From assembly GCF_020911725.1 (NCBI RefSeq), contig NZ_CP076620.1:2803001-2867000 (forward strand): DNA of 64,000 bases, written 5' to 3'. The notes beneath the pieces are model-generated. The model was given only the letters and a program-made list of their open reading frames with translations. It made no database searches and was not told where the DNA came from. This document shows positions 46,351 to 55,587 of this stretch, in pieces. The translations under genes were made by a program, and so were the position numbers. How positions within the stretch are numbered: position 1 is the first letter of the stretch; the number at the start of each line of letters is the position of its first letter. Source of the stretch: Clostridium cadaveris (GTDB lineage Bacteria > Bacillota > Clostridia > Clostridiales > Clostridiaceae).

Positions 46351-47396
46351 TATAGTCGAAAACTCCTTAAGCCTTCTAAGAGCCTCTCTCTTTTATCCTC
46401 AAGATTAATATATTTTAACATTTTATCTAAAACAACTTCCTCTTCCCATAAATTCCTTTTCTCATAGTAATCTCTAGCTATTTCAAAGAATTCAGTAGGG
46501 AACTTTAAAAATCCATAAATTACTTGAATTTCATTAGACTGCAATGAATTTATGGAATTATAAACGCTCAATATCATCTGTATTCGTGTTAAATCAAAAT
46601 CTTCATACTTCATTTCCTGATCAACCAAATTGCATAAATCCTTTATCCTTAAATCTATAGTACTTAAATGAAAATTCATTAAATAGGCCTGTAAATTCTC
46701 ATCAAGCGTTATATTTCCTGCATTAATATCTCCATGACATAAACTTATCTTGTCTCTTTCTCTGCACAAATCTTCGTATGAATAATTTTTTAATATAGCT
46801 AATGATTTCTTAATGTTATTCATATAATAATCTACATAATTTAAAAAAACTTTATCCACTTGATTTTTATAAACGTAAACACTTGTCCATTCTTTATACT
46901 TCTTTAACTTATCAAAAGCTTCTTCTTCTTGCTCTATAGAAAAAGTCAACGATGAATTTTCCTTTAAAAGCTCATAGTAATCGTTTGATATATAATTTAA
47001 GATTCCAAGTGATGCTTTATGCATATTAGCTATAGATTTTACTGAAGCCTTTAAATGATCTATATTCCCCATATCGCACTGTATATTATCCTTTAGCTCA
47101 AAGATTATATATTCTCTTCCTTTCCATACTTTAGATATAGATTCATCTTTAGTTTGTAAAGGCTTAATATAAGAATTATAAGTTTTTCCTATATACTCTA
47201 AAGCTTTATTTATGAACTCAAGTTTTCCCTCAGAATAATCCATCTGCTTTAAAAGCATCTTGCCTCTGTCAGAAGAAATCAAGTATCCATTCTTTAATGG
47301 GACGATGTCAGAAACTTTTAAATCAAAAGCTTCAAATAACCTCACATCTAGGTCATACTCTATCAGGGCTCCTTTATTCGTATATCTTAATTCCAC
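46350..47396 (-). CDS. CotS-family protein with altered metal-binding motif
   Basis: 348 residues, GTG start with GAGGTG 5 nt upstream. Same fold and length as the flanking CotS-like genes. The catalytic loop is retained (LCHGDINAGNI near 220), but the position of the metal-binding IDFD reads LMNFHLS, so the DFG-like Asp is replaced. This predicts a weakened or absent kinase activity and a structural role. Downstream of and 12 nt from the related gene at 47409. Confidence 0.75.
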   Translation of the reverse strand: MELRYTNKGALIEYDLDVRLFEAFDLKVSDIVPLKNGYLISSDRGKMLLKQMDYSEGKLEFINKALEYIGKTYNSYIKPLQTKDESISKVWKGREYIIFELKDNIQCDMGNIDHLKASVKSIANMHKASLGILNYISNDYYELLKENSSLTFSIEQEEEAFDKLKKYKEWTSVYVYKNQVDKVFLNYVDYYMNNIKKSLAILKNYSYEDLCRERDKISLCHGDINAGNITLDENLQAYLMNFHLSTIDLRIKDLCNLVDQEMKYEDFDLTRIQMILSVYNSINSLQSNEIQVIYGFLKFPTEFFEIARDYYEKRNLWEEEVVLDKMLKYINLEDKRERLLEGLRSFRL

Positions 47397-47408
47397 AACT
47401 TCACCTCT

Positions 47409-48158
47409 TTATATCATTATATTTCTGTCATCCTTAACAGCTTTTTGAATTCTGTTGTAGTATTCATCTAATGTCCAAAGTTTTCTATTCTCTCTATATC
47501 TATTAAAATTTCTTATAAAATCATAAGGAAATTCTACCATTGTTTTTATAAAATTATAGCTATCTTCATTTAATCCCTCTGCCTCTATACATCTTTTTAT
47601 TAAATCTTCCGTTAAGAGATCTCTTCTATATTTCTTTAGCTTTATAAGCATCTTAACATAGTCTATTTCTACAAGATCATAGCTACATCTATTCAATGTT
47701 GAAACCATAATAGATGAGTTCTGTTTCATAACATTGTATGGAGCAAAGTACCCTATAATTACTTCCTTTCTATTCATGGACCTCCTTATAAGTTTCATAA
47801 TATTGCTTCTATATATGTCCTTAAAATCAGCTTCGCTATTTTTTAAAATATTGAATCCATCTTTCATAAGCATATCATCTACCTTATTCTTTTTCTCTTT
47901 TCCATTAAGTCTAATAAGGTATCTCTGAGTCTTTCTTAAAGAAGTCCTACATTGTTCCACCTGACGTCCTATGGTATTGGGAATTACATCATCAATAAAA
48001 TCTTCATACCCCATAGCATTTTTATGAAATTCACTTAAACTTTCTATATATTCACTGAGTCTTTCTTCAGTTATATTTTCATTAATATTTATGCTGCTAT
48101 CTACTATTATATTCTTTTCATTCATATATTCTCTAAACTTCTCATATTTCTCTTCCAC
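47409..48158 (-). CDS. Degenerate CotS-like protein lacking kinase motifs
   Basis: 249 residues, GTG start. It is shorter than its neighbours and has no catalytic loop or DFD motif, but keeps family-like ends: LSEFHKNAMGYEDF near residue 45 and a C-terminal FPYDFIRNFNRYRENRKLWTLDEYYNRI that matches the FPQ-x-YW-x-x-x-x-x-YY pattern of the CotS neighbours. The frame is intact with a sound ribosome site, so it is expressed rather than dead. Its GGAGG site includes the stop of the upstream gene, so translation is coupled. Function presumably structural. Confidence 0.6.
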   Translation of the reverse strand: MEEKYEKFREYMNEKNIIVDSSININENITEERLSEYIESLSEFHKNAMGYEDFIDDVIPNTIGRQVEQCRTSLRKTQRYLIRLNGKEKKNKVDDMLMKDGFNILKNSEADFKDIYRSNIMKLIRRSMNRKEVIIGYFAPYNVMKQNSSIMVSTLNRCSYDLVEIDYVKMLIKLKKYRRDLLTEDLIKRCIEAEGLNEDSYNFIKTMVEFPYDFIRNFNRYRENRKLWTLDEYYNRIQKAVKDDRNIMI

Positions 48159-48160
48159 AG

Positions 48161-49165
48161 CTAACCTCCATAATTCAATAATTCTAATTCCTTGGCAAAA
48201 TCATATCTTGGTTCCATATCCTCAATGATCTTTAAAAGCTTCTTTTCAAAAAAGTCTTCATCCCATTTCTGATTTTCCCAATAATACTGTATTCCTATCT
48301 GCCACAATTCCTGTGGAAACATAATAAATCCTGCCATTATAGGAATCTCTTCTTGCTTCACCTTATACTTTAAACTGTAACTTTCAATTATAAACTTTGC
48401 TGTGTCAATATCCCACTTTTCATTTTTCATAACTCTTATCATAAGGCTACATAAATCATGGAGATGAGTATCAAGTATACAATAGTCAAAATCAATTATG
48501 TGCATGTCATTATTGTTATCAATAAGAATATTATGATGTGCATAATCATGATGGCAAAAACCTTTAAAAGTCATTTCTTTTTCCATAACTTCTTTATATC
48601 TACTTCTCTCTAGCATATCAATAGCAGCTCTTCCAATTCGAATACCTTGCTCTATTGAGTTGTAATAGGTATCATCAAAAAACGTTCTTTCTTCTTTTAC
48701 CTCTATACGTTTTTTAAAGTCTTGAATCTCATCCAACCTTGTATTAAAGGTTTCTACCCATTTCATCCATCCTATTCTTGGTTTCATGGTTTTTTTCACT
48801 TCAAATCCTCTACTGCATAAATGAAGTTCACTCAATTTTACAGCTGCCTCTGCCACCTCTATAGGGTTCTCATAATTTGAAACTCTTGCATTTATCCATT
48901 TGTTCAAATATGCAAAGCCATCATCTAAAACCACATAAGCCTTTCCTGAAATTGTTTCTATAAAAGGGAGTATTCTATCAAATTCATTGTTTTCAAGATG
49001 TTTCATCGCACTTATTATAAAAAGGAAATGTGGAAATTCATACTTTATTTTTTTAAGAGAAAATATCTCATCTGAACTTTGTATTTTATATACGTTTTTC
49101 ATTTTCTCTATAGAGTCCACCTTTATTCCATATTCTTTCTCAACTAAACTTTTTATTCTGTCCAC
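48161..49165 (-). CDS. CotS/YutH-family spore coat protein
   Basis: 334 residues, GTG start with GGAGG upstream. Catalytic loop FCHHDYAHHNILID and IIDFDYCILD both intact, as in the gene at 44080. First gene of a three-gene coupled series (48161, 47409, 46350), divergent from the glycosyltransferase at 49303. Bacterial kinase-like coat proteins of this kind are made in the mother cell. Confidence 0.85.
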   Translation of the reverse strand: MDRIKSLVEKEYGIKVDSIEKMKNVYKIQSSDEIFSLKKIKYEFPHFLFIISAMKHLENNEFDRILPFIETISGKAYVVLDDGFAYLNKWINARVSNYENPIEVAEAAVKLSELHLCSRGFEVKKTMKPRIGWMKWVETFNTRLDEIQDFKKRIEVKEERTFFDDTYYNSIEQGIRIGRAAIDMLERSRYKEVMEKEMTFKGFCHHDYAHHNILIDNNNDMHIIDFDYCILDTHLHDLCSLMIRVMKNEKWDIDTAKFIIESYSLKYKVKQEEIPIMAGFIMFPQELWQIGIQYYWENQKWDEDFFEKKLLKIIEDMEPRYDFAKELELLNYGG

Positions 49166-49302
49166 GTAAATTCCTCCAAATATTCTTCTCTATTTCTTAT
49201 TATATGAAAATATTACAATCATTGTGATTAATATAATTTATCACCAATTTGCTCCTATAGTAATATTAATAATATATATGGAGTACGTTCAGGAGTGATT
49301 TT
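49166..49302. promoter_or_regulatory. Divergent promoter region of the second CotS/GT pair
   Basis: 137 nt between divergent starts; arrangement identical to 45085-45189. I could not identify boxes with certainty. Confidence 0.35.
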
Positions 49303-50415
49303 ATGAAAATTGCAATAGATGGCCGCGGTATAAATTGGTATAGAGGTACCGGAATCGGAACTTATACAGAGAATTTAGTTAGAGAACTCATTACTATAGA
49401 CAAGGAAAATGAATATTTTATATTCTGGTCTGGAGAATATGATAGCAGCTTTTACAAAGAAAACTGCCATCTAATAATGGCATCGAGAAAGCATACTCGT
49501 TTCTTTGAACAGCATTATATTCCACACTTTTTAAAAGAAGAAGCTATAGATGTTTATCACGTTCCTCAAAATGGAATAGGATTTAAAAGCTTAAATAATT
49601 CAAAAAATGTTGTAACCATTCATGACCTTATACCCTACATTTCCCCTGAAACCGTTGGAAGAGGATATCTTCTAAGATTTCTAAAAGAAATGCCTTTTAT
49701 AATTCAAGACTCTGATTGTATACTTACAGTATCAAACTGGTCAAAAAAAGATATTTTAAAATACTTTCCAATAGATTCAAATAAAATTTGTGTTACTCCC
49801 CTTGCTGCAAATTATAAGTATAAGCCCTTAGATAGAGAACACTGCTTACGCATACTTAATAAAAAATATAATATAGATAAGGACTTCATACTTTATGTTG
49901 GCGGATTTAGTCCTAGAAAAAATGTAAAACTTTTAGTAGATGCCTTCATATCATCCTTCAAAAATTTAGATAAAGAGTACTATCTAGTGCTTCCTGGTTC
50001 TGTGAAGGACGAAGGTCAAAAACTAATGGAGTATGTAAATATGAGTCCAATAAAGGATAAAATTAAATTTCTTGGTTTCTGTGAAGAAGATATGCTTCCA
50101 ATATTATACAATGGATGTTCTTTATTCGTTTATCCTTCAACTTATGAAGGCTTTGGTCTTCCTCCTTTAGAAGCAATGTGTTGTGGTGCTCCTGTAATCA
50201 CATCTAACTTAACATCTATTCCAGAAGTAGTTGGTGATGGTGGTCTTATAATTAATCCAAATCTATACGAATTATGTAATTCTCTTGAAAGAGTTTTGAA
50301 TACTCCTTTTTTAAGAGAAGAGCTCATTTCTTCATCTTTAAGACAATCTAAGAATTTTTCTTGGACACTTACCGCTGAAAAAACTTTAAAAGCTTATAAA
50401 AATTTAACACTCTAA
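49303..50415 (+). CDS. Glycosyltransferase family 4, second copy
   Basis: 370 residues, ATG preceded by GGAGTG. Begins MKIAIDGRGINWYRGTGIGTYTENLV and shares with the 45190 gene VGGFSPRKNVKLLVDAF and YEGFGLPPLEAMCCGAPVITS. The two are clearly paralogous. Retaining GT-B enzyme; donor and acceptor unknown. Its partner is the divergent CotS-like gene at 48161. Confidence 0.85.
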   Translation: MKIAIDGRGINWYRGTGIGTYTENLVRELITIDKENEYFIFWSGEYDSSFYKENCHLIMASRKHTRFFEQHYIPHFLKEEAIDVYHVPQNGIGFKSLNNSKNVVTIHDLIPYISPETVGRGYLLRFLKEMPFIIQDSDCILTVSNWSKKDILKYFPIDSNKICVTPLAANYKYKPLDREHCLRILNKKYNIDKDFILYVGGFSPRKNVKLLVDAFISSFKNLDKEYYLVLPGSVKDEGQKLMEYVNMSPIKDKIKFLGFCEEDMLPILYNGCSLFVYPSTYEGFGLPPLEAMCCGAPVITSNLTSIPEVVGDGGLIINPNLYELCNSLERVLNTPFLREELISSSLRQSKNFSWTLTAEKTLKAYKNLTL

Positions 50416-50420
50416 AACAA

Positions 50421-50455
50421 AAAGTAGTTTTGGATTACCAAAACTACTTTTTTAC
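50421..50455. terminator. Bidirectional terminator between glycosyltransferase and lipoprotein genes
   Basis: AAAGTAGTTTTGG and CCAAAACTACTTT around ATTA, with T-tracts on both strands. Confidence 0.9.
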
Positions 50456-50466
50456 TTTCATTTTAT

Positions 50467-51717
50467 CTATTTCTTGATATTTTCATTTAGTAGATTATCA
50501 ATATTTTCTTTTATGCTCTTTATTATATTTTTAAAGTTGTCATCCTTTATTATTCTATAAATATTGTTTTCTATATCTTTTTCTATATTTGATGACTTCA
50601 AATTATAAGATGATGAAGAGGAATTCTTTATAATAGTCTCAAAAAACCTATATATCTTTTTGCCACCAAGATCCTCGACCTCACTATCAAAGATCTCATT
50701 TTTATATATTGGCTTATAAGCAGGCATTAAATAAAGATTCTTCATAGCCCATAACAGAGTCTCCTTATCTCCTGATAAAAATTTCATAAATTTTGCTGCT
50801 AATTCTTTATTTTTACTAGAAGATAATAAAAACATATTTTCTCCAGGTACTATTATAGCTCTATTTCCCCCTGGTTCAAAAGCTGGAACCTTCATGATAT
50901 CCCAAATCTCAGTATCTAATTTGTCTTTCATTTTGTATAAGTACTGAGGTGTTCCTAAAAAAGCAAAAATTTCACCTTTCTCAGCACCATTTAAAATTTC
51001 ATCTTCATTTTCGTATACTTTTAACATTCCACGTTTTTCTAAATCTCTTAAGAGATTTATCACTTTTAATGAGTCATCGCTATCCAAAGTTGACTCTAAT
51101 CTTTCATTTAAATAATCACGATGAAGCTGATTCATGAGAAGATAGTATATAGACATCTGTCCTTTTAATGTAACTCCTAATGATATATTTTGTGAAGAGT
51201 TGTGCATATTTAATATATCATTCCAGGTTATTATGTCCTTCCCCTCCATATTTAGATCTTTTAATTTGTCTTTTCTGTAATAAAAAGATACTGGCTCCAT
51301 ATTTATTGGAATCGCCTTTAACTTTTTTTGAGATATAAGCGAAGAAGTTCTATCTCTATCAAACATATCATTATAATCACCAAAATAGCTATTCATAGAT
51401 TCAAAACTATCTTCATAATTTAAAATCAATTTTTCACTTACAACCCCAGGAAGAATTACTATATCAGCATAGTCATTCCAATCTTGTATCATAGTTTTTT
51501 CATCTTGAAAGCTCTCTATATCTTTAATCTCTATATTTACATCTTCATTATTCTTTTTGAAATTGTCAGCCGCTGTCTTCACTAATTGTATGTATTCTCT
51601 ATACGCCATTACAGTTATAGTTATAATTTTCTTTTCTTCTGTTTCTTTTTTATTCCCGCAAGATGTCATAGAAAACAAGATAACAGCGCTCATAAAAAGT
51701 GAGATTATTTTTTTCAT
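50467..51717 (-). CDS. Extracellular solute-binding lipoprotein
   Basis: 416 residues. Signal peptide with lipobox FSMTSC (Cys20), then a family-1-type solute-binding fold: ITVMAYREYIQLVKTAADNFKKNNEDVNIEIKDI, NMEPVSFYYRKDKL, and GENMFLLSSSKNKELAAKFMKFLSGDKE. These proteins bind sugars or other solutes and normally serve ABC importers, but no ABC permease or ATPase is present. The start ATG overlaps the EutH-like stop (ATGA), so it is translationally coupled to the permease. Ligand unknown. Confidence 0.8.
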   Translation of the reverse strand: MKKIISLFMSAVILFSMTSCGNKKETEEKKIITITVMAYREYIQLVKTAADNFKKNNEDVNIEIKDIESFQDEKTMIQDWNDYADIVILPGVVSEKLILNYEDSFESMNSYFGDYNDMFDRDRTSSLISQKKLKAIPINMEPVSFYYRKDKLKDLNMEGKDIITWNDILNMHNSSQNISLGVTLKGQMSIYYLLMNQLHRDYLNERLESTLDSDDSLKVINLLRDLEKRGMLKVYENEDEILNGAEKGEIFAFLGTPQYLYKMKDKLDTEIWDIMKVPAFEPGGNRAIIVPGENMFLLSSSKNKELAAKFMKFLSGDKETLLWAMKNLYLMPAYKPIYKNEIFDSEVEDLGGKKIYRFFETIIKNSSSSSYNLKSSNIEKDIENNIYRIIKDDNFKNIIKSIKENIDNLLNENIKK

Positions 51718-52805
51718 TCCATCACCTGATTCTTTCTTCTAGGTATTATAAACAGTATTTCTGCAAATACAATTGATATTATTCCTGCTAGAAACTTTAC
51801 AATTATAAAAGTTCCAAGTATCTCTGGAGCTTTGCTTGATACAAATCCAAGCTGTCCTCCAAAAATAAAAGCTCCTCCTACAGAAAATGCACATGCTATA
51901 ATCTTACCATCTTCCTTCATGTCTTTCAATGTAGTAAAAACTAAAAGATTACTAGCAAGTCCTCCTAGAATTCCAACTACTGTAGCAGAATCAGCACCAA
52001 GTTTTCGCCCTATAACTATAAAAGCTTTGTGAAAAACACGTGATATAACGGAAATCATCGGATAAGCCCCTGAAAGTACGAGAGCCATCTTTCCTGCAAC
52101 GAATACAACTTCTTGAGTGTCTACAAGATTTGAAATAACAGTAGCCCCTGTTATTATATTTATCCCTTGAAAAATAAGTCCACACATTCCTATATAAGTA
52201 ATACACTTTCCCACAGCAGCCAAAACTTTCACTAGTTTATCACAACATATTTTCATTGCTATCATAATTAACACTACTATTATAATCACAGGTGTTAGAT
52301 TCCATAAAAGAACTTTCATATTTATACCTTGAATGATACCACCTACAAAGCAAACTATTGGTATTGTTATAATTCCCGCTAAAGTTCCTTTTATAAAACT
52401 CTCTATATCTTTTTTCTCTATTATTGACATGGCTACAGGCAATGTAAAACTAACTAAAGTCCCAAGAGTTGACGATAATAGTACCCCAGAAAAAAGCCTC
52501 ATTTCTGAAGATAAGGCCATAGTTTCACTCAGAGAATAGCCTCCCATATCAATAGCTAATATCATAGATGGAAATAGTGAAGGATCCAAAGATAATACAT
52601 TGGATATAGGTGTGAAAATTTCACTCAAAAATTCTGCCATAATAGGACTTAGAGAGTATATTCCAGCTATGGCTAAAAACATAGGACCCATAGTGGAAAT
52701 ACCCTCATTAAATTTCTGACCAATCTTTAATTTGTCTCCAAAAGCATAATCTAATGCCCCAATTATAAAAAATCCAGTTATAATATACAGAACTATTTTA
52801 TCCAT
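51714..52805 (-). CDS. EutH-like membrane permease
   Basis: 363 residues, about ten or eleven helices. Blocks resembling the EutH ethanolamine-permease family include EGISTMGPMFLAIAGIYSLSP, LAIDMGGYSLSETMA and GTLVSFTLPVAM. No ethanolamine ammonia-lyase or microcompartment genes occur in the window, so the substrate need not be ethanolamine. It overlaps the solute-binding lipoprotein by 4 nt and follows the DUF2334 gene by 33 nt. Confidence 0.78.
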   Translation of the reverse strand: MDKIVLYIITGFFIIGALDYAFGDKLKIGQKFNEGISTMGPMFLAIAGIYSLSPIMAEFLSEIFTPISNVLSLDPSLFPSMILAIDMGGYSLSETMALSSEMRLFSGVLLSSTLGTLVSFTLPVAMSIIEKKDIESFIKGTLAGIITIPIVCFVGGIIQGINMKVLLWNLTPVIIIVVLIMIAMKICCDKLVKVLAAVGKCITYIGMCGLIFQGINIITGATVISNLVDTQEVVFVAGKMALVLSGAYPMISVISRVFHKAFIVIGRKLGADSATVVGILGGLASNLLVFTTLKDMKEDGKIIACAFSVGGAFIFGGQLGFVSSKAPEILGTFIIVKFLAGIISIVFAEILFIIPRRKNQVME

Positions 52806-52838
52806 AGATTCCCCACAATTAATTCTTATTTTAATTTT

Positions 52839-54170
52839 CTACTTAAAATCTTCTATGGACTTTAACGAATATCCTTCTTTATAAATCTCATTTATTAATT
52901 TATGCAACATAGAATTTTCATCATATTTGAAATAAGGATAGCCACTAGAATCTTTTTCTATCTTTATATATTCAAATTCTTTGCTTGGATGATAGTAAAA
53001 ACTCTTTAAGTTTTCATCCTTTGTCTTTATTTTTTCTATCATTTCATCAACATTCTTATCTTTCACATAACCTAAAGGTGCTGGAATAAACTTTGTTCTA
53101 TTGTTTCTTACACTTTTATAAACATTGTAATTCCATACACCTATACATGGTTCATAAACATAATTAAAGTACTCCTCTAGCATAGTTTGGAATTCTTCAC
53201 TACTTCTATAATGTGGCGTTTCAAAGAATACATGTGGTATATTAAGTCTATTAGCAGTATTTAAAGCACTTTCTACTTTTGCTTTTTTCTCTTCATAAGT
53301 TTGGTTGAAGCTGTCTTGAAATTCTGAACCTATGATACTTTCTGCATCTCCAAACTGGTGAGTATATCCATGTAATCCTACTACTCCACCTCTATTAATC
53401 AAATAATCTAAAGTATATAAGAAATGAGCATTACTAAATGTTAAATTCTTTAGCAAATCATTATCTATATTCTTTTCAGGATTTACGTATCTTGGAACCC
53501 ATGCCACATGAAATTTAGCTCCCTTTTGCTCTAAATAGTCTCCTTCTATTCTAAACTTTTCTAGATTTTCATCTTTTGTATAAACATCTCCAGCCGTTAC
53601 ATCTTCTAATCTCATATATGCTCTTTTAGTAAGATTTTTAGGAGCCTTTTCTTTTTCTACAGTTTCTCTATTTTTGAACATACTGATAGTATTATTTTTG
53701 CTGTCCCATGAAGTTTTTATGTTTAAAATTTCTGTTAAGTCTATCATGGTCATATAAAGTTTATTATCAACCATGACAGTCTCTCCTCTTAAGTCTTTCC
53801 ATTTCTTCCCTGGCTTATATCTATCGCTTTTTAAATCTATTTTTACATCATTTATAGTAGCATACTCATCTTCAATTTTAAATTCTGCTCCAACAGCATT
53901 ACATATATCTTCAATATCAAGATAATATCTATTATCACATTGTATAAGCTTGTGCTTTGGTTTAAAAGGTTTCCCTTCCATATTAAAATTAACACTTACA
54001 TTACCATTTCCGCCTTTTAAGATAATTTCTCTTCTTGCTTTTTTATCAAGAGATATAGAATAAAAGTCTTGCTTTATTTCTTTACCCTTATCAGGAATAT
54101 TGTATATTCCTATTATTAAAAAGCCAATTATCCATAGTGCAAATATTACATTTATTTTCTTCTTTTTCAT
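52839..54170 (-). CDS. Membrane-anchored DUF2334 polysaccharide deacetylase-like protein
   Basis: 443 residues from the ATG at 54168-54170 (GGGAG 8 nt upstream). One N-terminal membrane anchor (residues about 8-26), then a copper-amine-oxidase-N-like stalk (KHKLIQCDNRYYLDIEDICNAVGAEF; TWDSKNNTISMF-like sequence, about 60-170), then the NodB-type/DUF2334 domain with MRLEDVTAG (Asp), HVAWVPRYVNP and GLHGYTHQFGD (metal His pair). Predicted to deacetylate a cell-surface glycan. First gene of an apparent operon with the EutH-like permease. Confidence 0.8.
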   Translation of the reverse strand: MKKKKINVIFALWIIGFLIIGIYNIPDKGKEIKQDFYSISLDKKARREIILKGGNGNVSVNFNMEGKPFKPKHKLIQCDNRYYLDIEDICNAVGAEFKIEDEYATINDVKIDLKSDRYKPGKKWKDLRGETVMVDNKLYMTMIDLTEILNIKTSWDSKNNTISMFKNRETVEKEKAPKNLTKRAYMRLEDVTAGDVYTKDENLEKFRIEGDYLEQKGAKFHVAWVPRYVNPEKNIDNDLLKNLTFSNAHFLYTLDYLINRGGVVGLHGYTHQFGDAESIIGSEFQDSFNQTYEEKKAKVESALNTANRLNIPHVFFETPHYRSSEEFQTMLEEYFNYVYEPCIGVWNYNVYKSVRNNRTKFIPAPLGYVKDKNVDEMIEKIKTKDENLKSFYYHPSKEFEYIKIEKDSSGYPYFKYDENSMLHKLINEIYKEGYSLKSIEDFK

Positions 54171-54316
54171 TTTGATTTCTCCCACTTAATATTAATTATC
54201 TCTATACTTCTAATATATGAAACTTTAATTTTTTTATTGTATTCTAACATTTTAAATAATGTGATATATTAGATATAATATTATATTAGCACATTATTTT
54301 ATTGGAGTTGATATTG

Positions 54317-54589
54317 ATGAGAAGAGTTTATGTTAAAATTAAGGGAAGAGTCCAAGGAGTAGGTTTTAGGTTTTTTACTCAGACTTTGGCAATTGATTTA
54401 AATTTGACAGGTTATGTTAAAAACTCTTATGACGGTTCTGTAATTATAGAAGCTCAGGGAAATGATATAAACCTTAATAATTTTTTAGATATCCTAAAAA
54501 CGGGTAATAGATTTGCAAACGTAGAAGATATAGAAATTTCATATATAGACTTAATAGATAAAGAAAAAAAATTTAAAGTTAAATATTAA
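54317..54589 (+). CDS. acyP: Acylphosphatase
   Basis: Hydrolyses acyl phosphates. 90 residues from the ATG at 54317 (GGAG upstream; the TTG five codons earlier is unsupported). The KGRVQGVGFRFF motif with the phosphate-binding Arg, and GYVKNSYDGSV with the catalytic Asn, are both present. Monocistronic, divergent from the DUF2334 gene and convergent with surE. Confidence 0.95.
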   Translation: MRRVYVKIKGRVQGVGFRFFTQTLAIDLNLTGYVKNSYDGSVIIEAQGNDINLNNFLDILKTGNRFANVEDIEISYIDLIDKEKKFKVKY

Positions 54590-54629
54590 ATTCATTTATA
54601 CATATACAAATATTTTTAAAGTAAATTTT

Positions 54630-54665
54630 GACCTTAGCTAGATTGTATATCCATGTGCTAAGGTC
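54630..54665. terminator. Bidirectional terminator between acyP and surE
   Basis: GACCTTAGC and GCTAAGGTC, 9 bp, loop of about 18 nt. The T-tract is weak on the plus strand; the sequence lies between two convergent genes. Confidence 0.6.
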
Positions 54666-54687
54666 ATAACTTCAATATAAGTTTATA

Positions 54688-55446
54688 TTATTCAAAAATT
54701 TCTTCTGCTTCTTTTAATAGTTTAAAATTAGTAAGGTCATAATGAAGTGGTGTTAATGTTATATATCCTTTATCTATATAACTTATATCATCTAATGCTT
54801 CTTCACGCTGATTTCTTATCCCCGATACTTTATAAGTTTCTGGATACCCCTCTTCTTCAACCTTTATATATTCATGAGTATAAGTGGTTTTCCCTATAGG
54901 ACATACCTTCACACCTTTTATTTCACTCTTATGCTTATTTGGTATATTTATATTCAGTACCACATTCGGTTTCAAGTATTTTTTCTCTGCTATTTTTAAT
55001 ATATAAGCTGCATATTCTGCTGCCATTGTATAATCCTCATCATTTCTATCCCAATTAACTTCTTGTGATATAGCTATAGATGGATAGTCATATATTGCAG
55101 CTTCCATAGCAGCTGATACTGTTCCTGAATAAATAACATCTGTTCCAAGATTAATCCCCCTATTAATTCCCGATATAACCATATCAACATCTTTTGTTAA
55201 TCTGTCTAATCCTATTCTTACACAATCTGCAGGAGTTCCACTTATGCTATAGGCTTTACAGTCTAATCCTTCTAATTTCTCCTCTTTTATACTTATAGGC
55301 TTAAATAATGTTATAGAATGACTTGAGGCACTTCTTTCTTCTCTAGGTGCCACTACTATAACTTCGTGTTCTTTTACAAGTTCTTTTGCTAAAGCACATA
55401 TTCCTCTAGCTCTTATTCCATCGTCATTAGCTATCAATATTCTCAT
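54688..55446 (-). CDS. surE: 5'-nucleotidase SurE
   Basis: Metal-dependent nucleoside-monophosphate and exopolyphosphate phosphatase. 252 residues with the signature N-terminus MRILIANDDGIRARGI (metal-binding Asp8, Asp9), the Ser in EERSASSHSIT, and VISGINRGINLGTDVIYSGTVSAAMEA. Length and motifs are standard. Stand-alone; its promoter is in the 140-nt gap shared with the end of the TSUP gene. Confidence 0.95.
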   Translation of the reverse strand: MRILIANDDGIRARGICALAKELVKEHEVIVVAPREERSASSHSITLFKPISIKEEKLEGLDCKAYSISGTPADCVRIGLDRLTKDVDMVISGINRGINLGTDVIYSGTVSAAMEAAIYDYPSIAISQEVNWDRNDEDYTMAAEYAAYILKIAEKKYLKPNVVLNINIPNKHKSEIKGVKVCPIGKTTYTHEYIKVEEEGYPETYKVSGIRNQREEALDDISYIDKGYITLTPLHYDLTNFKLLKEAEEIFE

Positions 55447-55514
55447 TTAGTTCACCCTTTCTAGCAATATACATATATAATTTTATCACAATTTTCTTTT
55501 TCATTCTTTTGAAA

Positions 55515-55560
55515 TAAAAATATAGGAGAACTAAATTAAAATCTAATCTAGTTCTCCTAT
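55515..55560 (-). terminator. Terminator after the TSUP gene, possible end of the prd transcript
   Basis: GGAGAACTA and TAGTTCTCC pair around a 15-nt loop, followed in the minus direction by TATATTTTTATT. Confidence 0.85.
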
Positions 55561-55587
55561 TATTATATTTTATGTTTTCTAAACTCT

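Noticed and set aside
51714-52805. Ethanolamine utilisation locus
   Set aside because: Only a EutH-like permease is present; no eutBC, eutS or other microcompartment genes are in the window.
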